NCBI RefSeq assembly: GCF_019090165.1
Contig: NZ_JAHRIB010000008.1
Coordinates: 62,001 to 126,000 of the forward strand
DNA: 64,000 nt
Source of the DNA: Streptomyces sp. BV286
Lineage (GTDB): Bacteria > Actinomycetota > Actinomycetes > Streptomycetales > Streptomycetaceae
Reading direction: 5' to 3'
How positions within the stretch are numbered: the stretch's first letter is position 1; every line of letters starts with the position of its first letter. Positions 47,101 through 54,124 of this stretch are shown here, piece by piece. The position numbers and the translations under genes were made by a program. Under the pieces are notes generated by a model. That model did not search any database. It saw only the letters and a list, made by a program, of their open reading frames with translations, and was not told the origin of the DNA.

Positions 47101-47636
47101 TCATCGTCGACGTACGCGGCAACGCGGGCGGCCACATCAGCGAGCTGGTCATCGAGAAACTCACCCGCACGATCATGGGCTGGGACCTGACCCGCAACGC
47201 CGAACCGGTGTCGTACACGTCGAACGCGCCGCGCGGTCCGGTGGTCGCCCTGGCGGACGAGATGACCTCGTCGGACGGCGACATGATCACGGCGGCCTTC
47301 AAACTGCTCGGCCTGGGGCCGGTGGTGGGCCAGCGCACCTGGGGCGGGGTCGTCGGCATGACCGGCCGCCACCGCCTGGGCGACGGCTCGGTGATCACGG
47401 TTCCGATGAACGCGGCCTGGTTCGGCGCGTACGGCTGGTCGGTCGAGAACCACGGTGTCGTCCCGGACCTGGAGGTCCTGCGCACACCCCTGGACTGGGC
47501 GGAGGGCCGCCACGCCCAGCTGGACGACGCGGTCCGCCTGGCCCTGGAGCTCCTGAAGGCCCACCCGGCGGCCACCCCACCGGACTACACCCGCCTCCCG
47601 GACAGAAGCCGCCCGAAACTCCCCCCACGCACCTGA
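44172..47636 (+). CDS. Tricorn-like protease
   Basis: 1154 residues. The architecture is that of Tricorn: an N-terminal six- and seven-bladed beta-propeller region (WD-like strands such as SHPRFSPDGRHIAYTTWR and VRDLAFSPDGTWLTWSHPG), a PDZ-like domain (about 850-930, GIREGARLTHVDGRPVDP) and the C-terminal serine-protease core. The catalytic His lies in GELGTSHAYVS, the nucleophile Ser near 1034 in DEMTSSDGDMI, and the acidic residues in NHGVVPDLEV. It trims peptides released by the proteasome in the cytosol. GTG 44172 is the first sensible start; the frame upstream runs into the TetR operators. An acidic Gly/Asp-rich insert occurs near residues 440-475. Confidence 0.92.
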   Translation: MNYQYEDRHENATRDRNGNGPLPGEAGGDSGAAAYLRFPHLNGGHLCFAAEDDLWVAPLDGPGRAWRLTVDRTKVSHPRFSPDGRHIAYTTWRSLVPEIHLAPVDGGPARRLTYWGNADTQVCGWSPPDKDGNCDILAVASHGEPFSYFTWAHSVPVNGGPGGKLPWGPVSDIAVANLHGERRTLLLTGTPPHEPAAWKRYRGGATGRLWLHGQRILADLDGHLDSPMFVGDRIAFLSDHEGIGNLYSCLHDGSGLRRHTDHDSFYARHASSDGTRVVYQCAGDLWIVDDLARDSPPRRLDVRLGGPRAGRRPYQVPAAQHVDGISVDETGRASAVVVRGSLYWLTHRDGPARTIADTPGVRVRLPEMLGSGGQVAYVTDADGEDAVEIAYLPRATGSREPRRLASGKLGRVLELVSDPKGERLAIASHDGRLLLIDATEHADGVGDGDAGGASDRGAGEGADASGPADGEVTELVRSTNGPVRDLAFSPDGTWLTWSHPGIGRTLRQIKMARIEGPGARTVVDVTNGRFEDENPVFTRDGRYLAFLSWRGFDPVYDVHTGDLSFPLGCRPYLVPLSSATPSPFALTPEGRPAAGGLDPAENDPDAGTSRPGDGETGGRAGATTVETEGLESRVTPFPVTASKYSALYPVAGGGLVWLRWPISGALGETFANPDDTSGRPTLEYFNITKAKKSELVDHLDWFALSGDGSRLVVVDEGDLRAVPSTESGDGDTTVWIDLRRVLHEADPAAEWRQAYAEAGRLIRAYFWAPDMCGIDWDGVLDQYRPLVERVASPDEFADLLREVLGELGTSHAYVSAARRNEGPPHYQRPQGLLGANFVRRDGGWVVKRILPGDSSDSKARSPLAGTGIREGARLTHVDGRPVDPVTGPYPLLAAAGGTTVELTFTPAGGEGRSRRVAVVPLVDERPLRYQDWVAKRREVVRELSDGRCGYLHIPDMGGSGWAQFNRDLRMEVSRPALIVDVRGNAGGHISELVIEKLTRTIMGWDLTRNAEPVSYTSNAPRGPVVALADEMTSSDGDMITAAFKLLGLGPVVGQRTWGGVVGMTGRHRLGDGSVITVPMNAAWFGAYGWSVENHGVVPDLEVLRTPLDWAEGRHAQLDDAVRLALELLKAHPAATPPDYTRLPDRSRPKLPPRT

Positions 47637-47669
47637 AGCCACGACCCGCACCCGCCCCCCGCCCCGTCA

Positions 47670-47696
47670 GGGGCGCGGGGAACTGCGCGACCAGCC
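47670..47696 (+). repeat. Dispersed intergenic repeat, copy 3
   Basis: Identical over 27 bases to copy 2 at 19737-19763. It lies 33 bases after the Tricorn stop codon, again at a gene 3' end, preceded by CCCCGTCA, which can pair with the repeat's first bases. Confidence 0.75.
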
Positions 47697-47783
47697 ACAC
47701 CCGCCCCGCACCCGAAGAACGAAGAAGCGGGAGCGGAAACGGGGAACGGGCGCACCAGCGCGGCAGCGGCAGCGGCAAAGCAA

Positions 47784-47831
47784 CAAAAAAAAGACGTGGG
47801 GCGCCCCCTGAGAAGAGGGGCACCCCACGTC
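47784..47831 (-). terminator. Intrinsic terminator with U tract
   Basis: On the minus strand a 15-bp stem (47831-47817 with 47807-47793, one mismatch) is followed at once by a run of nine T residues (47792-47784, complement of the A run). It starts 34 bases past the stop of the charged repeat protein. Such a textbook U-tract terminator is uncommon in this genome type. Confidence 0.85.
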
Positions 47832-47865
47832 GAGTCCGGCCAAGGCCGAGCTTCAGGCGCGTTCG

Positions 47866-48135
47866 TCAGATGTCGAAGTCCTGGTCGAACCGACCCTGCG
47901 CGTCCTGCTGAGTCCGCTGCGACTCCTCAGGCATCCGACGCTCCCGCTCCGAGCGCTCACGCTCGGGACGCTCACGGTCCGGGCGCTCACGGTCCGGACG
48001 GTCACGCTCGGGCCGCTCGCGCTCGGGCATCTGCTGCCCGCGCTCGCTCGCCTCGTCGCGCCGCTCGCCGGGCCGCTGCTTCGCGTTCTGCTGAAGCCGC
48101 TCGGCCTTGTCCTGGAACTGGTCCTTCATGCCCAT
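47866..48135 (-). CDS. Small charged repeat protein
   Basis: 89 residues, no membrane segment. The N-terminus MGMKDQFQDKAERLQQNAKQR is an amphipathic helix reminiscent of CsbD-like stress proteins. Residues 30-70 are a five-residue repeat of the form RPERE / RPDRE (DNA period 15 bases between about 47935 and 48030), almost wholly Arg, Glu, Asp and Pro. The C-terminus is acidic (FDQDFDI). Probably disordered. ATG 48135 has GGGAG nine bases upstream; ATG 48129 is an alternative. Strong own terminator and spacing indicate a single-gene unit. Function unknown. Confidence 0.75.
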   Translation of the reverse strand: MGMKDQFQDKAERLQQNAKQRPGERRDEASERGQQMPERERPERDRPDRERPDRERPERERSERERRMPEESQRTQQDAQGRFDQDFDI

Positions 48136-48216
48136 GAGGTTCACTCCCGTTTGTGGGTGAGGGGATCGGGGCTCGACCAGACTTACACGCACGGACATTG
48201 CGCGCATTTCGATCAG

Positions 48217-49107
48217 TTACGGTCGGTGACGCAGGGTGTCGCGCGCCAACTCGTCAGCCTCTCCCCCGGCCCCGACGAGCCCCGTCCCCACGCTCCCCAG
48301 CCGCGGCGCGAACCGGCGCATCTCCCGCTGTCCGACCGTCCCGATGAGCGCCGGGAGGTACCCACGCACCCCCTGCATCCCCCGCAGCCACCACTGCCCG
48401 TACACATGGCTGGACCGCCGCTCGATGCCTGCCACGATCCGGTCGACGGCCGGCCCGAGCGGATACGTCTTGTTGGCGGGCCACGGCAGCCGCTGCCTCA
48501 ACTCCCGCATGACGTCGTCCTGATCGGCTCCGCGGACCATGTCGGTGTCGGTCCACGACAGGTACCCGACCCCGACGCGTACGCCCTTGTAACCGACCTC
48601 GGCCCGCAGGCTGTGCGCGTACGCCTCGACGCCCGACTTGGACGCGCAGTACGCGGTCATCATCGGCGCGGGCGTGATCGCGGCGAGCGAGGCGATCTGC
48701 AGCAGGTACCCGCGGCTCTCCATGAGGACGGGCAGGAAGGCCCGGGCGGTGACGGCCGACCCGATGAGGTTCACCTCGATGACCCGCCGCCAGGCCAGCG
48801 GGTCGGAGTCGACGAACGGCCCGCCGTTCGCGACCCCCGCGTTGGCGACGACGATGTCGACCTTCCCGAACCGCGCCTTCACCTCCCGCGCGACCTCCGC
48901 CATCGCCTCGTGGTCGGTGACGTCGGCGTACCAGTGGCCGCTCTCGCCGTGCAGCCGCTCGGAGACACCCTTGAGCGCCTCCTCCTCCAGGCCGACGAGC
49001 GCGACGGTGGCGCCGCGGGCGGAGAGCTTGCGGGCGAGCAGCTCTCCGACGCCCCGCGCGGCCCCCGTGACGACGGCGACCTGTCCTTCCAGACCGATCC
49101 TGCTCAT
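48217..49107 (-). CDS. Short-chain dehydrogenase/reductase
   Basis: 296 residues. The NAD(P)-binding TGAARGVG (14-21), NAG in VANAGVANGG and the catalytic YCASK (about 153-157) are present. The C-terminal part (YPLGPAVDRIVAGIERRSSHVYG, RGMQGVRGYLPALIG) is typical of SDRs of mycobacterial lipid or steroid operons. Third gene of an operon with an alpha/beta hydrolase and a Baeyer-Villiger monooxygenase, all with four-base overlaps. It may oxidise an alcohol before ring or chain oxygenation. Confidence 0.92.
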   Translation of the reverse strand: MSRIGLEGQVAVVTGAARGVGELLARKLSARGATVALVGLEEEALKGVSERLHGESGHWYADVTDHEAMAEVAREVKARFGKVDIVVANAGVANGGPFVDSDPLAWRRVIEVNLIGSAVTARAFLPVLMESRGYLLQIASLAAITPAPMMTAYCASKSGVEAYAHSLRAEVGYKGVRVGVGYLSWTDTDMVRGADQDDVMRELRQRLPWPANKTYPLGPAVDRIVAGIERRSSHVYGQWWLRGMQGVRGYLPALIGTVGQREMRRFAPRLGSVGTGLVGAGGEADELARDTLRHRP

Positions 49108-50030
49108 GCGCCCTCCTTGATCACTGCGTACGTGGAGACGAGTTCCCGTATCCGTGCGGTGACCTGTTCGGGGGCCTCCACCGGAGTCATGTGCCCGATC
49201 CCGGGCAGTTCGGTGACGCCGACGCACCGCGGCAGCGCGGCGACCAGGGCGCGCGCGTGCACGGCGGGCGTCAGCCGGTCGGCCGTGCCGACGACGACCG
49301 CGGTCGGCACGGCCAACTCCCGTACCGCGTGGTCGAGATCGAGCAGGTCGAGCACCTTCGACCAGGAGTACCGCACCCGCCGGGGGCAGGCGTGCACGAT
49401 CCGCGCGCACGCCTCGACCATCTCGGGCGCCGAACCCGGCCCCATCGTGCCGTACTTGAGGATGCGCCGGGCCAGCGGCGTGACCGGCCCGAGGGGCGCC
49501 CGGGACCCGAGGATCTTCTTCGTGAGCCAGGTCCGCGGCCGCCCGGCCCGCATCGGCACCACCAGCGACTCGGCGACCAGCCGCGAACTGCCCGTACTGC
49601 ACAGCAGCACGGCGGCCGCGTGCTCCCGGAACCCGGCGCGCGTGGCCGCCGCCATGAGCGTCATCCCGCCCATGGAGTGCCCGGCCAGGACCGCCTTCTC
49701 GCCCGGCGCGAGGGTGGCCGCGAGCACCGCCTCCAGGTCGTCGGCGAGCCCGTCCGTGCTGCACACAGGGCTCGCGGCGCTCCGGCCGTGCCCGCGCTGG
49801 TCGTACACGATCACCCGGTGGTCGGCGGCGAGGTCCCGTATCTGCGCCGCCCAGAAGGCGGTCGAGCAGGTCCATCCGTGCGCGAGCACCACTGCCGGGG
49901 CGGTGGCGTCGTCCACGGCTCCGTGCACCTCGACGTGCAGCCGCGCCCCGTCGGCGGAGACCGCCGTCAGCTCGCGCGCGGGGACGGGCGGGGCGTAGGG
50001 GCCAGAGGCCACCCGCGTCAGCCGGCTCAT
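49104..50030 (-). CDS. Alpha/beta-hydrolase
   Basis: 308 residues. The nucleophile elbow is AGHSMGGMT, the oxyanion region VLAHGWTCSTAFW, and the catalytic acid and base are VVVGTADRLTP and GIGHMTPVEAP. Within the operon it would hydrolyse the ester or lactone made by the upstream monooxygenase. It overlaps the SDR start and the monooxygenase stop by four bases each. Confidence 0.92.
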   Translation of the reverse strand: MSRLTRVASGPYAPPVPARELTAVSADGARLHVEVHGAVDDATAPAVVLAHGWTCSTAFWAAQIRDLAADHRVIVYDQRGHGRSAASPVCSTDGLADDLEAVLAATLAPGEKAVLAGHSMGGMTLMAAATRAGFREHAAAVLLCSTGSSRLVAESLVVPMRAGRPRTWLTKKILGSRAPLGPVTPLARRILKYGTMGPGSAPEMVEACARIVHACPRRVRYSWSKVLDLLDLDHAVRELAVPTAVVVGTADRLTPAVHARALVAALPRCVGVTELPGIGHMTPVEAPEQVTARIRELVSTYAVIKEGA

Positions 50031-51568
50031 GCTCCTGCCTCGGCCTTCTTCTTCGTACCGCGGGCGGACGGCCCGGACGGCACGGGCTGTGCCGGGGCGG
50101 GTGCGCGGAGCAGGTCGTACTCCGCCAGGTCCACACGCCGTGTGGCGCCGCGGAACTCCGTGGTGGTGCCCGGCCAGACCGTCGTGTTGACGCCGTTCTG
50201 GTCGAGGTACCAGCTGGTGCAGCCGCCGGTGGACCAGACCGTGCGCTTCATGCGTTCCTGCACCCGGTGGTTCCAGGCGTCGACCGCGGCGGGCCGCGCG
50301 TCGAGGGCGGCGCGGTCGCCGAGCACGTCCAGCTGGCGTACGTAGTCGGCCATGTAGTTCAGCTGGGACTCGATCATCAGGATCATGCTGGAGTTCCCGA
50401 GGCCCGTGTTGGGCCCGATGATCGTCATCCAGTTGGGGAATCCCGCCGCGGTCGCGCCGCGCAGCGACTTCATGCCGGGCGCCCATGCCTCGGCGAGCGT
50501 CCTGCCGCCCACGCCGACGACCCGGTCGGCGATGGGCATGTCGGTGACGTGGAAGCCCGTGCCGAAGACGATCGCGTCGACCTCGGCCTCGCTGCCGTCG
50601 TCGGCGACGAGGGTGGACCCGCGGATCTCGCCGAGCCCGCTCGCGACCACGTCCACATTGGGCTGGGCGAGGGCCGGGTAGTACGTGCTGGACAGCAGGA
50701 TGCGCTTGCAGCCGATGCGGTAGTCCGGGGTCAGCCTGGCCCTGAGCTCCGGGTCCTTGATGGCGCGGAACAGGTTCCGTCTGGCCACCTGCTCGACGAG
50801 GCCCAGCTCGCGCGGCCGCTTCGTGAACGCCTGGACCTGCAGCTCCCGGATGCCCCACAGGAGTGCGCGCCGCAGCTGCGCGGTGACGGGAAGCGTCCGG
50901 TGCAGCAGGCGCTCGGCCCCGCTGATGGCCCGGTCGACGCGGGGCATCACCCAGGGCGGGGTGCGCTGGAAGAGGGTGAGCTTCGCGACGTCCGGCTGGA
51001 TCGCCGGCACGATCTGGGCGGCCGAGGCGCCGGTGCCGATCATCGCGACCCGCTTGCCGCGCAGGTCGTAGTCGTGGTCCCAGCGGGCCGAGTGGAAGAC
51101 CTTGCCGGGGAAGGTGTCGATCCCCGGGATGTCCGGCACCTTGGGGTCGGAGAGCGGCCCGGTGGCGGACACGACGATGTCGGCGGAGAGGGTCCCGCTG
51201 CTGGTCTCGATCACCCAGCGCAGCCGCTCGCCGTCCCAGGTCATCACCTTGACCTCGGAGTTGAGGCGCAGGTGCGGCCGCAGCCCGAAGACGTCGGTGA
51301 CGTGCTCCAGATAGGCGCGGATGTGCTCCTGTCCGGAGAAGCTGCGCGGCCAGTCGGGGTTGGGCGCGAACGAGAACGAGTAGAGGTGGGAGGGCACGTC
51401 GCAGGCGCAGCCCGGATAGCTGTTGTCGCGCCAGGTCCCGCCCACACTGCCGGCCCGTTCCAGGACGACGAAGTCGGTGACGCCCTCGCGGCGCAACCGT
51501 ACGGCGGCGCCCAGGCCGCCGAATCCCGAGCCGATCACCGCCACCCGTACATGCTCGTGCTCGGTCAT
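50027..51568 (-). CDS. Flavin-containing Baeyer-Villiger-type monooxygenase
   Basis: 513 residues. The FAD motif is GSGFGGLG (13-20). The BVMO fingerprint F-x-G-x-x-x-H-x-x-x-W reads FPGKVFHSARW (about 153-163) and is followed by the NADPH motif MIGTGASAAQIVPAI. A Pro/Lys-rich tail ends the protein. It inserts oxygen next to a ketone to give an ester or lactone, or acts on a heteroatom. First gene of the three-gene operon, divergent from a MerR regulator. Confidence 0.93.
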   Translation of the reverse strand: MTEHEHVRVAVIGSGFGGLGAAVRLRREGVTDFVVLERAGSVGGTWRDNSYPGCACDVPSHLYSFSFAPNPDWPRSFSGQEHIRAYLEHVTDVFGLRPHLRLNSEVKVMTWDGERLRWVIETSSGTLSADIVVSATGPLSDPKVPDIPGIDTFPGKVFHSARWDHDYDLRGKRVAMIGTGASAAQIVPAIQPDVAKLTLFQRTPPWVMPRVDRAISGAERLLHRTLPVTAQLRRALLWGIRELQVQAFTKRPRELGLVEQVARRNLFRAIKDPELRARLTPDYRIGCKRILLSSTYYPALAQPNVDVVASGLGEIRGSTLVADDGSEAEVDAIVFGTGFHVTDMPIADRVVGVGGRTLAEAWAPGMKSLRGATAAGFPNWMTIIGPNTGLGNSSMILMIESQLNYMADYVRQLDVLGDRAALDARPAAVDAWNHRVQERMKRTVWSTGGCTSWYLDQNGVNTTVWPGTTTEFRGATRRVDLAEYDLLRAPAPAQPVPSGPSARGTKKKAEAGA

Positions 51569-51595
51569 CCCGATGCCTCCATGCCGCGTACGACC

Positions 51596-51615
51596 GCGCC
51601 AGTGAACACTGGCGC
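51596..51615. promoter_or_regulatory. 20-bp palindrome in monooxygenase leader
   Basis: GCGCCAGTG-AA-CACTGGCGC, a perfect 9-2-9 inverted repeat, lies 28 bases upstream of the monooxygenase start. It may be a regulator site or an mRNA hairpin. Confidence 0.55.
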
Positions 51616-51636
51616 AATGGGGAGCGTAGAGCAGCT

Positions 51637-51682
51637 CCGTACCGATGGGTAGGGGTTGCGCCCACGAAAGTTACCGACGGTA
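51637..51682. promoter_or_regulatory. Paired TACC...GGTA repeats, candidate MerR operators
   Basis: TACCGATGGGTA (about 51640-51651) and TACCG-A-CGGTA (51672-51682) share half-sites and lie between the divergent monooxygenase and MerR starts. MerR proteins bind such short inverted repeats inside promoter spacers; I could not fix the -35/-10 elements. Confidence 0.45.
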
Positions 51683-51699
51683 CGACATAGGGTGCCGGT

Positions 51700-52347
51700 G
51701 TGGCGGACAAGCGGGAGTACCGGATGGAGGAGCTGGCCAGGGAGGCCGGCATCACCTTGCGCACGCTGCGCTTCTACCGCGAGCGCAAGCTGATCCCGCC
51801 ACCGCGCCGCGAGGGCCGGATCGCCTGGTACGACGAGGACCACCTGGCCCGCCTGCGCACGATTGCCGCACTCCTGGAGCGCGGCCACACCCTCAACGGC
51901 ATCGCCGAACTCGCCGAGGCCTTCGACCACGGCCGCGACGTGGGCGAACTCCTCGGACTCGGCGCGCCCACCGAGGAGACCCCGGTCCGCCTCTCCCCCG
52001 AGGAACTGGCCGACGTCTTCGCGGGCCAGGCGACACCGGAGAACCTCGCCGCGTCCCTGGACCTCGGCTATCTCGCCACCGACGGCACGGACCTCGTCCA
52101 CATCAGCCGCCGGCTCCTGGAGACCTCGGCGGCCCTGGTCCGCGAGGGCATCCCCCTCGCGGACATCCTCGCCGCCGCCCATCGCGTACGTGAACACGCC
52201 GACGCCCTGGCCGAGTTGTTCACCGGTCTCGTCCTCACCCCGGAGCGCACTCCGGAGGACCTCCAGCGCCTGAGGCCCCTGGCGAAGAGCGTGGTGGAGG
52301 CGGAACTCTCGATGGCCCTGGACCGGCGTCTGCAGAAGCGGCCATAG
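51700..52347 (+). CDS. MerR-family regulator
   Basis: 215 residues. The N-terminal winged helix reads YRMEELAREAGITLRTLRFY then RERKLIPPPRREGRIAWYDE, the MerR signature, followed by a dimerisation helix (RLRTIAALLERGHTLNGIAELAEAF). The C-terminal effector domain is long and lacks Cys, so metal sensing is unlikely; an organic ligand fits the monooxygenase operon on the other strand. GTG 51700. Confidence 0.9.
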   Translation: MADKREYRMEELAREAGITLRTLRFYRERKLIPPPRREGRIAWYDEDHLARLRTIAALLERGHTLNGIAELAEAFDHGRDVGELLGLGAPTEETPVRLSPEELADVFAGQATPENLAASLDLGYLATDGTDLVHISRRLLETSAALVREGIPLADILAAAHRVREHADALAELFTGLVLTPERTPEDLQRLRPLAKSVVEAELSMALDRRLQKRP

Positions 52348-52403
52348 CCCTCCGGCCGCCGGCCCCTGCCCCGGCCCCTGCCCCGTCACGCGTCCGGCCC
52401 GTG

Positions 52404-53207
52404 TCACATGTCGAAGACCACGGTCACCGGGGCATGGTCCGACCAGCGCTCCTCATGGGTCGCCGCCCGCTCCACGAACCCCTTGACGGCCCGGGCCGCG
52501 AGCCCGGGCGTGGCGACCTGGTAGTCGATGCGCCATCCCGTGTCGTTGTCGAAGGCCCGCCCGCGGTAGGACCACCACGAGTACGGCCCCTCCGCATCCG
52601 GGTGCAGCGCCCGTACGACGTCCACGTACCCGCCGTCCGTCTCGTCGAGGACGCGGCCGAGCCACTCCCGCTCCTCCGGCAGGAACCCGGAGTTCTTCCG
52701 GTTCCCGCGCCAGTTCTTGAGGTCGGCCGGCTGGTGGGCGATGTTCCAGTCGCCGCACACCACGACCTCGCGCCCGTCGGCGGCGGCCCGTACGCGCAGT
52801 TCCTTCAGGTGGGCGAGGAACTCGTCCATGAACCGGACCTTCTCGTCCTGCCGCTCGGTGCCGACCTCGCCGGAGGGCAGATACAGGCTGGCGACGGTGA
52901 CGCCGGGCAGGTCCGCCTCGACGTACCGCCCGCTGCCGTCGAACTCGGCGGACCCGAAGCCGACCTGGACGCGGTCGGGCTCGCGGCGCGTGTAGAGGGA
53001 GACACCGGCCCGCCCCTTCGCGGCGGCGGGCGCGTGCACGGTATGCCACCCCTCCGGCTGCCGTACGTCCTCGGGAAGCTGCTGGGGCTCGGCCCGCACC
53101 TCCTGAAGACACAGCACGTCGGCGGACGTCCCCGCCAGCCACTCCACGAAGCCCTTCTTGGCCGCGGCCCGGAGCCCGTTCACATTCACAGAGGTCACAG
53201 TCAGCAC
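52404..53207 (-). CDS. xthA: Exodeoxyribonuclease III
   Basis: 267 residues, AP endonuclease/3'-5' exonuclease of the exonuclease-endonuclease-phosphatase superfamily. Motifs are TVTSVNVNGLRAA, LCLQEVRAEPQQLP, GDWNIAHQPADLKN, DYQVATPGL and the catalytic SDHAPVTVVF. It incises abasic sites in base-excision repair. GTG 53207 begins MLTVTSVNVNG; GTG 53198 is a second possibility. It converges on the MerR gene with a 56-bp gap. Confidence 0.94.
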   Translation of the reverse strand: MLTVTSVNVNGLRAAAKKGFVEWLAGTSADVLCLQEVRAEPQQLPEDVRQPEGWHTVHAPAAAKGRAGVSLYTRREPDRVQVGFGSAEFDGSGRYVEADLPGVTVASLYLPSGEVGTERQDEKVRFMDEFLAHLKELRVRAAADGREVVVCGDWNIAHQPADLKNWRGNRKNSGFLPEEREWLGRVLDETDGGYVDVVRALHPDAEGPYSWWSYRGRAFDNDTGWRIDYQVATPGLAARAVKGFVERAATHEERWSDHAPVTVVFDM

Positions 53208-53277
53208 CCGGGCACGATACCGGCACACTGGACGAGCACAGCGAACCGTTCCATCCGACCGAACGCATAGAAGTACG

Positions 53278-53763
53278 ATGTCTAGCATGAATATACGCCG
53301 GGTCGCCTTCGACCACCCCGACGCCGTCAAGCTCAACGACCAGGTGCAGGCCGAGTACGCCGTGCGCTACGGCGACGAGGGCGACGTCACCCCGCTCGAC
53401 GCGTCGATGTTCGAACCGCCCCTCGGCCTTTACCTGATCGCCTACGACCCCGAGGACCGCCCCGTGGCCACCGGCGGCTGGCGCACCCAGGACGAGAACG
53501 ACGAGGGCTACTCGGACGGTGACGCCGAGCTGAAGCGCATGTACGTGGTCGACGAGGCCCGCGGCAACGGTCTCGCCCGCCGCATCCTGGCCGCCCTGGA
53601 GGACGACGCCCGCGCGGCGGGCCGCACCCGCATGGTCCTGGAGACCGGCAACAAGCAGCCCGAGGCGATCGCCCTGTACGCGTCCAGCGGCTACGCACCC
53701 TGCGTCAAGTTCGGCCACTACCGCTTCCACGACGACAGCCGCTGCTTCGCGAAGCCTCTGTGA
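53278..53763 (+). CDS. GNAT-family N-acetyltransferase
   Basis: 161 residues. The acetyl-CoA loop region is AELKRMYVVDEARGNGLARRILAALE and the second half contains RMVLETGNKQPEAIALYASSGYAPC, a well-conserved pattern in the family. The start may be ATG 53278 or ATG 53287 (MNIRRVAF), nine bases apart; no clear ribosome site precedes either. It diverges from xthA across 70 bp. After the stop, a 13-base unit ACATCCGCGGAGG is repeated in tandem at 53842-53867. Confidence 0.87.
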   Translation: MSSMNIRRVAFDHPDAVKLNDQVQAEYAVRYGDEGDVTPLDASMFEPPLGLYLIAYDPEDRPVATGGWRTQDENDEGYSDGDAELKRMYVVDEARGNGLARRILAALEDDARAAGRTRMVLETGNKQPEAIALYASSGYAPCVKFGHYRFHDDSRCFAKPL

Positions 53764-53900
53764 CGATGCCGGTCCGGCACGGACGGACCACCGGCCGGTC
53801 GTGATCACCGGCCGGGACCGGAAAGCAGAGGCCATCGCTCCACATCCGCGGAGGACATCCGCGGAGGACATTGGCCGACGCGCACTGGCCGCACACACGT

Positions 53901-53935
53901 CAGAGCCCCAGTCGGTGAAACCGACTGGGGCTCTG
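53901..53935 (-). terminator. Terminator of tRNA-Ala gene
   Basis: A 16-bp perfect stem (53901-53916 with 53920-53935) with a GAA triloop begins 8 bases past the 3' end of the tRNA on the minus strand. Confidence 0.85.
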
Positions 53936-53942
53936 AGCTGCG

Positions 53943-54016
53943 TGGACCTGTGGGGATTTGAACCCCAGACCCCCTCGATGCGAACGAGGTGCGCTACCAG
54001 ACTGCGCCACAGGCCC
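53943..54016 (-). tRNA. tRNA-Ala (anticodon CGC)
   Basis: A 74-base tRNA. On the minus strand the acceptor stem pairs GGGCCTG with CAGGTCC, giving the G3-U70 pair that is the main identity signal for alanyl-tRNA synthetase. The D arm is GCGC...GCGC and the anticodon arm is CCTCG-TTCGCAT-CGAGG with anticodon CGC, decoding GCG. The T arm is TGGGG-TTCAAAT-CCCCA, with discriminator A. No CCA is encoded. It stands alone with its own promoter and terminator. Confidence 0.95.
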
Positions 54017-54030
54017 TTGCAACGAGTGAA

Positions 54031-54060
54031 ACTCTAGCATCCCCGTCCGGGTGCTTGGAA
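54031..54060 (-). promoter_or_regulatory. Promoter of tRNA-Ala
   Basis: On the minus strand TTCCAA (54060-54055), an 18-base spacer and TAGAGT (54036-54031) place transcription start about eight bases before the mature tRNA. Confidence 0.6.
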
Positions 54061-54124
54061 ATCCGTTCCCGGGCGCTCTCCCGCTGGTCAGGGGCAGGGC
54101 TTCCGGGGGACTTCTGAGGCGTCG

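Noticed and set aside
44172..47636. DPP/WD40 protein instead of protease
   Set aside because: The C-terminal Ser and His motifs and PDZ-like domain show the complete Tricorn architecture.
44022..47651. 1209-residue minus-strand ORF opposite the Tricorn gene
   Set aside because: Mirror frame of a strongly supported protease; composition typical of reverse-strand shadows.
53842..53867. Tandem ACATCCGCGGAGG repeat as a CRISPR or iteron
   Set aside because: Only two 13-base units in direct contact, without spacers or replication genes.
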